DNA of 64,000 nucleotides from Datnioides undecimradiatus (Eukaryota > Chordata > Actinopteri > Lobotiformes > Datnioididae): contig WARS01000007.1 in assembly GCA_008933995.1 (NCBI GenBank), positions 3,040,230 through 3,104,229 on the forward strand, given 5' to 3'. The notes beneath the pieces were generated by a model. The model worked only from the letters and a program-made list of their open reading frames with translations, was not told where the DNA came from and ran no database searches. Positions 1 to 11,900 of this stretch are shown piece after piece. The translations under genes were made by a program, and so were the position numbers. Positions within the stretch are counted from its first letter, which is position 1. Each line of letters starts with the position of its first letter.

Positions 1-2206
1 GACACACAACTGGCAATAACACAGTGGTCATACACACTGAGTATCAGACTTTTAAGGGAAAGCAGATGATAGAACGATAGATAACCTGATACAGCTAATA
101 TTTATATTCTAATATCATTAGCTGGTTAACATTACACGTTGTAGGGCTGTGGTTGAACACAGATAATGCCTCGTGTTTTACTTTTACATAAATAAACAAC
201 AACAAATGAATACATCAGAAATATCTTACGCTGACAATCTGAGCTAATCGCTAATAAAAGAATAAGAGAGCAAAGTTGCATCTGGCATACTGGATGACTT
301 CCATCCCATTCTTATTAAAAAGCCATCACCCGCCACCTCCCAGCTGGCGGCTCATAATCCTGATCATTCTGTTCCATTTTTACATGTAAATATAAAAATA
401 AGCAGCCCACCGGGCCAACTTTAATATTAGCATAACATGACAAACACACAGAAAGATGATACCGAGGAAGCTGAAGTCCCATCTCCGGGTTTTATTTATC
501 AGCAGAAATGAAAATAAGGATTCCAAGAAGGGGAATTCACCCCCATATCTGAGAATTTATCCTGTTTGTCTGTATCCTGTACCGTGAGCTACAGAACCTG
601 TAGTACATTATGTAATAGTAACATCAGGCAAGGGCAGTGAGAGTTATACATTACGATATAAAGATTCTTTCATGTGACTGTGTAAACCTCAGATTCACTG
701 GATATTTTAAATGTGCCAAAGCGGCTTCAAAGTTAAGTGTTTCCATCTCTACCCAGCAGAAGTCAGAGCTGTAATGCACACACGTGAACCTGTGGGACAG
801 AGAGACAGGCAGGCAAACAGCCGTGCAGAAGAAGAAAGAAGCGGACACGTCGGGCCAGCAAGACAGCGGGAGAGGAGCGGGAAAGAGGCAAGCAGACAGT
901 GTGACAAAACACAAATAAGCAGGCAAGACGGGAGAGGCGGGAAGACACGCAAGGTGACAGGAGCACAAACAGGTCGGGGGTAGAAGTCAGAGTCAGCCGT
1001 ACACTAATAGAAATGATTATAAAGACAGGCAGGTCGACAGAGAGCGGCAGGCAGACAGGTCATTATGTGGGTCAGACAGAGACGCGCAGGCAGACGGATA
1101 GTTACGAGCGCTTGTTTTTGCTCTCCACAGGAGGCTGGCGCAGCAGGTCCGGGGACACGTCCACGTCTGAGCGCGCGCCGGCTCGTATACATATATGGCT
1201 GGCTCTGCAGATGCAACAGCCTGTCGCTCCTTCAGCTCAGCTGCAGTTCAGTTTTAATCTGCTGGAGCCTTTTTTCTGCTTCGCGGTTGAAACATGTCTT
1301 ACCTCTGTCTAACTCTCAATCTAAACAACTATATATGAAAATCATTTAATTTGCATATCATTTCAACTTTAAACGGACTCTTCCGTACCTACGGTCTATG
1401 TTGTGCAGCATAAAGGGTCTACAACTTTGGCTCTACTGCACAACTCTGTGTTGTATGAGCATCAGGGCAAGTCCATGACCTTGACAACAGGTAGACCTCA
1501 TGTAGGTAAATGGAGGCTGACCCATCTTTACATATAAAGCACTGATGTATCACAGTATCATACAACACCTTTCATCACACATGAGACACACTGTTTAAAC
1601 TGCACATTCTATTATTAATGTACGTGTCCAGGTGGAGAGACTGAACTGGTGATTCAGTGTGTGCCGCTGTTAACACTGTCAACACTAATGTTGCATCTAG
1701 AGAACACTTAAGCTTTTCTAGTCTCTCAGGTTTGATTTGTGTTAAATACACAGACATTTGGCTTCTCAGCAGTGCCCCGGTCAAATCAAAAATGTTTTTA
1801 AGAAACTGTCTATGACGCAAGAGAAGCCTGTTTAACAGAACTGTGCACATTATAATAATCATAGCTCAATATTATCCCAGTTATCAACTTGGTGCAGACA
1901 GAGGGATCACACTGATAAGAAGGTGTTAGTCCCTTAGGTCCCTTGGTTATGCTGCTGTAGGCCGAGGCTGCTGGGGGACGTCCCATGATCATCTCCACAC
2001 TCCTCCTCTCCGCTCTCTCTCCTCAAACTCATTTTAACCATCACAGATTAACCATTAACTCTGTGTCCTCTCTCCCCTACTGCTGGGCTTGTTTCTCTCT
2101 GGTCTCTCTCTCTGTACCTATCAGATCAGAGCCATCTGATCTGTGGCTCCACCGACCTGCCCCGTGTCCTCTGCTGCCATTTGCTGTCATTATTCTATAT
2201 TGTACT

Positions 2207-2238
<32 letters not shown>

Positions 2239-4758
2239 CCCAAGCGGTCAAGGCAGATGGCCGTCCACCTAGAGCCAGGACCTGCCCAAGGTTTCTGCCT
2301 GTTAAAAGGAAGTTTTTCCTTGCCACTGTTGCCGAGTGCTTGCTCATGGTGGAACTGTTGGGTGTAATTAATAGTAATGAGTGTGGTCTAGACCCGCTCT
2401 GTTTGTAAAGTGCCCTGAGATGACTTTTGTTGTGAAATGGCGCTATATAAATAAAATTGAATTAAATTGAATTGAATTGAATTTGTTGACTGTTCAGCTG
2501 TAACGTGGTCACATTACATTACTCCCCCTCAGGTGTTGCCTGCCAATGTGTCACGCAGTCTTTCGTAACATCCTCCTGATTAAACTCAGCTGGCACTGGA
2601 TCAGTATGCTGCCAAAACCAATTATCGGTTTGCCAGACTTGGTATCTGGTCTGTCAGAGACTGGCCTCTGCTCACCACCATAATTTACGGAGCTGATGCA
2701 AAATGTAGTCCGTGGCTACAGCAGCATAATGAGTTTATTGGTTACCGGTACAGTGTTAATTAGTTGGCATTCAAAGTTAGACTAGTACTTCCAGTACTTG
2801 GCAGCAGGGATCCCCACAACAGGAAATTCATTAGGGCTCTATAGGGGAAGAATAGGTTAAATGTCTAAGACCTACAGCCCTGTTTCCAATTCCATCAATG
2901 CCCTGCATTCAGATACGTGGATGAACACCAAGTTCAGACGGAGTCAGAGTACAAAAGAAGACACTAGCTAGGACACGATGTGCGTACAGTGTAAAGCAGC
3001 ACAAAGAGATACACGCAAACACGGACTGGAAGCAGAAAGCACACAAAACTAATTAGGAGCTGGCACATGAGTATGGTATGTACACATTTTAAAACAGAGC
3101 CGGACAGGGAGAGGAACTGGTACATGAGAGGATAAGCTTTAATTAGTACCAGTGACAATACCAACATCAACGTGAATGAGAATTCTTTCCTAATTAAGGC
3201 ATAATACACAGAGTACCATTATGCAATAGCTTTCAATACTCTTTTCAACAGATTAGGTATTTGATTAACAAGACCTTTTGTGTCTTGATTCGAAAAATAA
3301 ATAAATAAATAAATAAATAAATGTGTGCAGACAGTCAGATGGTTATTGTTTCTCTGTCCCTTCAATGTTCCTGGCCACCTCGGCCAGGACAGACCAAATA
3401 AAAAGCGTAAATCGTGTGTCAGAGTCAGATACAGCCGCACATGTTCTCCACACTTTTCTCTGTGTGTTTGTTGGCTGACGTACAGACCTGGAATGCTTTA
3501 GTGCTTCTGTAATAAATTCCCGTCCAACTCTCTGTCAAATGCCTATCGATGCAGCGCCGATGCGATCCACTGCTAGCGCTGTCTGAGTGGAAGCTCTGGT
3601 GTAAAATTTCTATTTCCACATGCCAGAGATGTACGGAAAAGTAAAGGAAAAGTGCAAATGCAGAGATGGGAAAAGAGCAGAGGAGAAAGGGGGGGTGGGA
3701 GAGGAGAGCAGAGGGGAGGAAAGGGCAAGACCAACATCTTGTCACCACCTGGGACCCAGCTCGCTGCCCGGGGATGTTGCCTTTACATAAGAACACTGGA
3801 CAGAGCTGTGGCCGAGAAAAAAAAAAAAAAAAGACTCGGGTGTGGGTGGAGGTGGGGGTGTGGGGGTGTGGGTGCCTAACTATCCACAGCAGGGCTAAGT
3901 CACTGCTGATCCTTGCACACATGACCACACAGGCAGACATATACACAGGCGTGCGCGGCGGCTCTGTAACTGAGAGTCAAAAGATAGCTGTCACTCCTGA
4001 AGCTGTGTGAGACAGAGGCACGCAAGCCGCATGACAAACCTGATGCTAAAATGATTAAATATAAATAATCAGCATATTTTCACCTCACAGACCAATCGTT
4101 GAACACTTTATAGCTTAATACAGGCAATGTCTGGCCAACGTCCAGGCCCAATTCACGGCAGAAGACAAACTTTACATTTTCTGAATCTTGACCTTTTTCT
4201 TGACGTATTCAGCAAATTAACCCCACAGCTAACCCGATTCCTTACTTTCAGGTACTTGGATACATTCTGTCTTAGCTTATCAACCAGGTATAAGACAATA
4301 CACCTCAGAGTTGCAACAAGAAGTTCAGGATTATTCGTTTTTCAGTTTTCTTCTTGAGTAAACCTGCAGAACTCTTTCCCTTGCATAATGCCAAAAGCTG
4401 TCAGCTGGCAGGATCTACCGCAGCGCAGAGGCAGCTACCGTCACAAGTTTCAAGCACATGAGAAACTTATGAGACAGCGCCATCAGTGGACCCTGAGGTA
4501 AGCTCTCAAACAACCGTTGCCAAGGACGATGACACTAACACAGGCTGTGTACTTTGGCCAGAACAAACCAAAAACAGAAACAGAAATTATGTCTGTTTGA
4601 CTGAATCGTGTTTCAGTCACAGGGATCAAAATATGAAAGCAGACAGGACAAAGCTGTTATCTTGTGGGAGAACGCCGCCAATATTAGGGGGTAGTTTCAA
4701 GGTAATTTAGTGTGTCCTGACCAACCTGACAAAGACAATACTTTTGGGGGGGTCTTAC
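1..4758 (-). other. rabgap1 intron 12 (left part)
   Basis: No exon recognised. It holds the dispersed repeat at 1915-2482, an AAAT repeat at 3296-3322 and an A-rich tract near 3817. In mammals GPR21 lies in a RABGAP1 intron; no GPCR-like frame is visible here. Confidence 0.7.
1915..2482 (+). repeat. Teleost dispersed element with LINE-like 3' end and ATTGA tail
   Basis: Shows the recurrent fish signature: TATGCTGCTGTAGGC near 1950, a CT-rich body, TTTCTGCCTGTTAAAAGGAA near 2291, CGCTATATAAATAAAATTGA near 2441, then a tail of ATTGA units to 2482. No reverse-transcriptase frame is present, so it is a 5'-truncated or non-autonomous copy. Recognised from memory; family name not certain. A CT microsatellite at 2207-2233 lies inside. 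Confidence 0.65.
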
Positions 4759-4909
4759 CTTTGTAATAAGAGTGCGGTACTCTTCCACCTGGTGGTCATT
4801 GTTATGACAGCCTGCCAGGAGCTGCCACACCTCCCCACGGAGAGCCTCGGGGATGCCACTCCGCACCAGAGCTGGCAGCTGCCTGGGACGCACTGACAGG
4901 TTCATATGC
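4759..4909 (-). CDS. rabgap1: rabgap1 coding exon 12 (start of TBC domain)
   Basis: It encodes [20 protein letters not shown], then [20 protein letters not shown] and EEYRTLITK. This is the first part of the Rab-GAP TBC fold. The donor is GTAAG, phase 0. No later exon was found between 4758 and base 1. Confidence 0.96.
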
Positions 4910-7311
4910 CTGAGAGGAGAGCAGAGGAGTCAGCCATGGCAGCTTACCAAAGACACACTCATTTGAACATTATTTAGTGTTACTTATTCAATCGGGCCTT
5001 AAAGCATGACACGCTGATAACTACCTCATTACACCAGCTGTGCATGTGCAGTCTTTCTGTGCACACCTGCCTCACACGTCTACCAGAAACACTGTTTTCA
5101 CTGGCTCTACTATGAATCTAAAAAGGACCATCATGACCTGTGCAGATGGTCCGCCGGGCCAGAATCCCAACAACGGTGAGGAGTTATATCACCTAATACC
5201 ACAAGTGTAAGGATTTACATGCATAGCAGTGTTTCAGTTCCAGGCGCACTCCGGGAAGGGATACAATCCATCACAGACTCATGTTATTGTTCCAGAATGT
5301 GCTATTTCTGTCCAGAAAACATGTGGCTCTTTATTTATCCCAGAAATTCATTTTCAGTTTTAATATTCCACTTCTTTCACCGACACTTGTGCATTAGTTT
5401 TGCACCATGCTGGCAGGGAGGGAAAACAAGAAGACAATAGAGGACAATCAGCCGTTAGAAAATGCAGAATGTCTTCGTCAGTCTTCATCTCCGGCTGTTG
5501 AGGGAAACGCTCCTCTCAGGATTTACACTGTATGCAGCGCAAAATGAACTTAGGCATCTGCCCTGTGGTCACTGACAGAGACGGAATGAGGTAAACTTGA
5601 AGGTACAGCTGCACCTACCTACCATCTATCGCCTGACTGGAGCCGACAGAAAATCCCTGAGTCCCTGACGGCTCTCTCACCCCCGCCCCCCTTCTTAATT
5701 CACCCCCCTCTATTTTCTCTGTTTGTTTGCTTTATTTGTTCCGTGCACCAGGTTATGCAATATGTGGCATTTTCTGCTGAGACTAAGAAGGGAAACAAAA
5801 GTATACTGTGTGTACGTGTGTGTGCATGCATGTGTGCGTGCATGTGACGTAAGTACTGCCAGGCCTGCTCCTCCGGGGCAGGAGATTGTAAAGGGCTTTC
5901 TGTGACTTGCCTTTCCGTGCTCCCCGAGCGCCGCATCACACAATGCCACAACACACACACACATACACTCACCAATCACTCACACAAAGACTAGTATTAT
6001 TGTTATTATGACAGGCCAGTCTTATGATTCCCCTCTTGATTAAGGCATCATTTTTATACAGTTTTTATCAAGCGAGACAAACAGTCGATGTTTTAATAAT
6101 CATGTCAAGACCCTGAAATGGTCAAAGGACGTCATAAACACACAAATGATGGAAGAAATCAAAAAATGACTTGTTAAATACAAATCATTTTACAAATTCA
6201 AACAAATCATAGTGATTTCTTGAAAACCATACATGAGAACAGATGCTGCTATGTGCTATGTAGGGAAGTGCATTTGTGTGTGTGTGTGTGTGTGTGTGTG
6301 TGGAGCTTAACTTGCAGCTAATTAAAGTCCAGGCAGTTTCTATTCAGTTCATCACAAGCTTTTGATTAAAAACAAATGCAGTAATGGAAGAGGGAAGCCA
6401 TCTTAATAAGCTGCTTATCAAGAACTCCTGCCTGCTGCTCTTTCTCCCACTAACCCCACCCTAAACACACAAAAACGATCTGTGTGTGTATGTATGTGTG
6501 TGTGTGTGTGTGTGTGTGTGCATGCATTCACAGTAAGAATGGAAGAACAAAGTTAATAAGGGAACAAAGCCTTACCACTTGGATAACAAGTCTCCCCAGG
6601 TCTCCAGGATCTTCTCTGCACACTCCTTGGAAACGTCACCTGAGCCACTGAGTAACGGCTCGTCGTTATCTGGACACACAGAGTGAAACGAAGCCAGATC
6701 CATTACTGCCCATTCTTTCATCTTTAGGTTAATCCTTCAAAGACTCCAAATGCTATCCAATTCACCAGGGCAAAAGGAACACGGTTACAGAAACGTTTTC
6801 TCATCCTAAGGTGTTTGGTGTCTCGTGTATTCAGGCGCAAACTTTGTGTTTTTGATTAGTGAGATGGTGCCGGCTCTGCTTAAAGAGTTTTTGTTTACAG
6901 GTGTGTAATAAATAGTTTATATCGCAGGCTGAGATTGTCTGGTTTGATGTTTTGTGAGGTTATATATAGTTTCAGCTGAAAAACTCTACTATCTACATTA
7001 TATGTACTGCACTAAGTTAATATGCACAGGCAATCAGTGGACATGCAGTCCAAAGAGTGAGACCAAACTGTACCACAGGCCAGTGGACCAAAGACTAACA
7101 CACAGCCAGACACCAAAAGTACCTCAATTATGCTCCCTGCCTTTTATTCATGTTACTACCACTCACATTCACACAGAAATCTCACACACTCACACACACA
7201 CACCACTGCTAGCTAAGTGCTCTGTGAGGATACAGTACAATCAGTCCTGTAACACGGTGTCTGACCTTTTATTCACGTTACTACCACTCACATTCACACA
7301 GAAATCACACA

Positions 7312-7361
<50 letters not shown>

Positions 7362-8894
7362 ACTGCTAGCTAAGTGCTCTGTGAGGATACAGTACAGTCA
7401 GTCCTGTAACACGGTGCCTGATCTCCCAGGGGTTGGCTCCTGTGGACCAAAAGTCTACATCTGGTCCAGGGTCGTGTTTTAAGGTTCGATGTAAAGTGTG
7501 AGTCATCAGGTCATTTATGCTGGATAATTGTGTCGGTGTCATGCAGAAAGACAGAAATGCTTTTGTCGTTGTGTACTTCTGGCCATCAACACCATGTTGG
7601 TTCAGTAATGATACGATTTACTATACTAGGGATTTAATTTTAAATGATACTATTATTCAGAATTCTCCCTCTTCATTCTTCTGTATTTTGTGCATGTAAT
7701 ACAGTAAAATAAGAAGTGACTAAGCAGAAAAGGGTCCGACAGGATCCAGTCACCTTCTTCTTCATCGTCCTCGGGTGGTGAAGGGACTGTGGTACCAGGC
7801 CCTGAGGGCAGGATGCCGGGGCTGGCTGTGGTCTTCCTCTTCTCCCTCTCAGTCTCACTTTCCAGACTCACCACTTCATAAAGTGTGTCAGACGCAGGAC
7901 TCTTGCGCTCCTTACGCTCCATCTGAACAACAGGAGGAGGAAAGTGTCATGAGACAGTTCACTGACTGGCTGATGCAACATTTGTTACATTTATTTTCCC
8001 TCATTACTTAGCAATTACAAAAACACACTGAATTGATGCCTAGGGGGATATGTCACTTGAACTGTTTTAATCTCAGATGTCTTGACATACCTGTCGTAGC
8101 TTAAGGTAGAAGGTCTCAGTGTAGTTCCTCTTGCTGAAGGGCCAGAACAGCCTGTCGTTTGGGGAGCACACTCTGACCCTAGTCTCCAGCAAGAAACGAA
8201 CTGGCTCCTCCACCTCTGTAATCACCAGGTCCACCGCTGTCGTCATGTACATGAATTTATCTAAAAACAAAGAACACGCTTAAAGGTTGCCCCTGGAGAC
8301 CGATTCCCTCCTGCTCGCCACAAACACAGGCCATTACCACAGCCTGTGAGCATGTTATTAAGGGTCTTTGACAGTTGCTTGGTGGTGCACCATGTGGCAC
8401 AAGTACAGACCACAGTCAGAACTCTGAAGTCATTCAATGGTTCTTTTTGTTTAATCATGAACTTTCCACCAATATTCATGTGTAATCTCTCGATATTGGT
8501 GCTTCTTTCCGCGTACAGTGCAGTGTGGACTGATGATTTGACCAGAAAATGATCCCTCACAGCATGATCTGAGGTCTTGTGCAACCAGTTTACGCTCGAA
8601 ATTCTTTCAAATATTAGTGTGAAGATGTGACTGAATAAAACAACCAACAACCGGGCTGAATGTGAACCTGGCAAACAGCAACCGTTGCAAATGATTCTGT
8701 TTTATTTGGCTCTTTTCGACACATTTCTGGCTGTTACCTTTGGGCGTTTCCTCATTCACAGCCTGGAACTGAGGCGTGTTGGGGTTCCAGCTTCCTGTGA
8801 TGATGTAAGACTTCCCGTCTGAGCTCTTTCCCATTGGATTCCTGCATAAGCACAAAGTTAAGAAGAAGCGAAGGAACCATACAAACGCATGATG

Positions 8895-8985
<91 letters not shown>

Positions 8986-11900
8986 ACAGTGGCCCACCAG
9001 GTCTAGCAGGTGCATGTCGCTGTTCTTCACATTTTTCCCTGGGCTGAGCAGGAGGCCGAAGCACCTGTAGAGGAGACACACATGAAAGCGCATCACACGT
9101 TTAGGCAAATGCACATACAGATGCACACAAACACACAGTCATGTAGCGTGACAGGAATAGGATTGCATAAGGAAAAGGGAGAGAATTAAAAAAAGAGAAG
9201 AGAGCAGGAAGCAGACACGGAGCAATAAATCTTCCTATAGAGTGAAACCAGTTGTTCCCCATCACATGTTACTGCAAATAGCTTCCTGGACTGATCCGCT
9301 AACACAGAACAGAGCATGGAGAACATTAAACACAGCGCTTCAAGCCTTACCTTTTCTGGGTTCATCAAACAATAACAAACCGGTGTGAAAGTGGACGTCG
9401 GCGAGAAGGTGATGGAATGTTTATAATTCAGCAGATTTATTAAAATGTGGAAGACAGCGAGCTGCGGAGACAGGCTCCCATCAATCGCTGTCTCACAGAT
9501 GTGCGAGGACACTTCAAACCTGACACGAGCCGACACACGGATGTAAAGATGTTCACCGGCATGTGTTTATCAGATTGAGTAAGTCCTTTCTCATGAATGT
9601 CTGCTTGTGTTTTACGCACACGTATCTCAACTGTAGCAAGGAGGAATCTGTGGATATCAGTGTTCACTTATTCCCGTTACTCCCCTTGTTGTTTACATCA
9701 ACGCAGGTTTATCAGGTTTAGAGACACAACTGTTGTCTTGTTCGTATTTCATAATAAATCCTCAGAGATCATCTGCGTACCACATGTTCTGTAGTGTCAT
9801 CACTGATAGCCTATGTGAATAACTCTCAGTGATCCTGAGGCGCTCCGCAGTAAACAAGTACATCTGAGGATGCTGCTCAGAAGTCACTCTGTGTGTGATT
9901 GCTTCAGCTTTACTTACCTCTCAATGGCCAGTTCCTTATTGGAGGTCTGCTGGACGTAGATGACAATTTTCTTGTCCATTCCTGCTCGCAGCTTGAAGCT
10001 CTGCTTGTCCTTGTCTTTTGCTACAGCGCTGAAGATGTAAAAAAGCAGAAAAGATGAAGAAAAGGGCATGAAGTAAACGATACGTTGCATCATAAGTAAT
10101 AGAGCAGACAGTGTGACAGAGGCAGGTTTACTGTCATCTCAGACCTTATATTTGACAAGAATCCAGAGACATTAATGACAGTTAAAGGAAACATTTGACC
10201 CCAGGCTGACTAGACGGCTCAGTTCTGTCTGCACTGGGAGGAAAAACAATAATTTTGCAGTTTTTACTTTTGATACAAAGTTCTTCTATTGGACAACTCC
10301 CGAGTTGCAGTCCAAAAACTTAAATAGATCCATTAATCACACTAAAACTATGCACAAGAGCATTTTTTAAACACACACTGAAAGCAGAGGTTTGAGACAG
10401 GAACGGTAATCAACACTCTCCAAAACTGCGCGGACACAAATTCCTGAGGAAACTCTGAGGAAACCCTTAATAGAGAGACTCCTCAGTTCAAAAACAACAG
10501 TCTATTTCCAATCTGTGCCATGATTTCAGGACTCAGCGTCATGGTTTTACACTGTGACTAGGTCCTCCGATAAACAGATAAACAGGCTTGTTTACGCTGC
10601 ATTAAAGGAGAAAATGATAATCAACCAGATAATCAAAAGCTAATGATGAGGAAATGTGTGCGGGCTAAAAATAACAATTTGCTTTGTGTTTGGCAAATAA
10701 GATGAGTATCTGGGGCTGTTTGTGAGCACGTGGAAGTGACTCAGTGATATGGGAAAACAGAACAACAAAGGTCAGGGAAGACGGCTTGAAATGAGCTTAC
10801 ACAGGAACTTTGTGTTCTCCTCGTATGCTCTGCTGTGAGACAGGACCGACTCCTCAACCCCTCTCCTCCCTCTGCCCATCCTCTTTATTTCCTCTTTAAC
10901 TACATTTTTATCATTTCACCGGGACTTTCATGCATTCATATTTCATCTACTGACACATGCTTTATGTTCATTAAGATGATGCTCCCCTCATGGGCAGAGT
11001 GAACTGTGCATGCTGTCAACCCGGACAAGGTTGGTGACTTTTGTAACTGGGTCACCTGAAAACAGGCGAACTTTGAACAACATTTAATCCCCTAAAGTAG
11101 GACCGCGTGTCCCCGTGATTGTATGCAAGACACAAGTTATTTAGCGAGGGTCTCAAGGGGCAGAAGTTCAAGATGCTGTGCAATGCTTTGAAGACATTTT
11201 CCTGATTTGCACAACTGTGTAAGCTTTAAAAATCACAGTCTGATGCTCTAAACCTTGAAATACCCAACATGTGAGAGTATGCCTCACCTGAAAGTACCCT
11301 TGCCATCATCCTCCTTGATTTCCAGGCTGACAGTGAAGGTAAACAAGTCGCTGTCGGGGGTGAGTGGAGCAGCCTGCTGAGACGATAGAATTGCCTTCTT
11401 TGCTGACCGCCGGAACGCTGTGGCGAAGCTGTACAGTATCCTGCTCACCTGCAAGAGAAAGGCAAACGCACACAGGACAACACTAAATTAAGCCTCTGTC
11501 ATGGCAGAGGCAAAATCAGTGTAGAGACAAATGATTCTGCAGAGCTGTCACGTGACCTGTAGCTTATTCTTTAGTGTCATGTTATTATTTCAGAGGAAAG
11601 TGAAATCAGAAGATGTTTGCAACAAACTGCCGCACATTTTGAGTTGGAGAACAACGAACATATACAACCATTCAGTCCAACAGTCCAAGTGTTTAATCTG
11701 TGCAATCAGATACAGACTGTGCCAATCTCATGTTATCCTCTGCTGCCTCAAGTTGTAAACACAGGCAACAATGACAAGTCAGTTGGCTAATCAAATCAGA
11801 AATCCAACTGATACCGAGCAGACAGACAGTATCAAAAAGCAAAAATAGTCTGCTGTGCTTTTTTGGCTTTGGCACCAAGTGTAGCAGCTGCCGTGGCTGC

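Noticed and set aside
3425-3946. 173-codon minus-strand open frame
   Set aside because: Low-complexity content (poly-Phe from an A tract, His-Pro-Thr repeats), no family resemblance, and it sits inside the rabgap1 intron.
4388-4498. Plus-strand 36-codon frame from ATGCCAAAAGC ending at GAGGTAAGC, exon-like
   Set aside because: A short frame with one donor-like site, no matching family and no partner exon; chance is sufficient.
1-4758. Possible GPR21 gene inside the rabgap1 intron, as in mammals
   Set aside because: No long single-exon receptor frame is present in this part of the intron.
8261-8674. 137-codon open frame in rabgap1 intron 8
   Set aside because: Ends at the exon 9 acceptor by coincidence, no recognisable domain, and flanked by two good exons that splice past it.
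8897-8981. Regular repeat considered as an array
   Set aside because: Plain AC dinucleotide repeat; no spacers, so not a CRISPR-like array.
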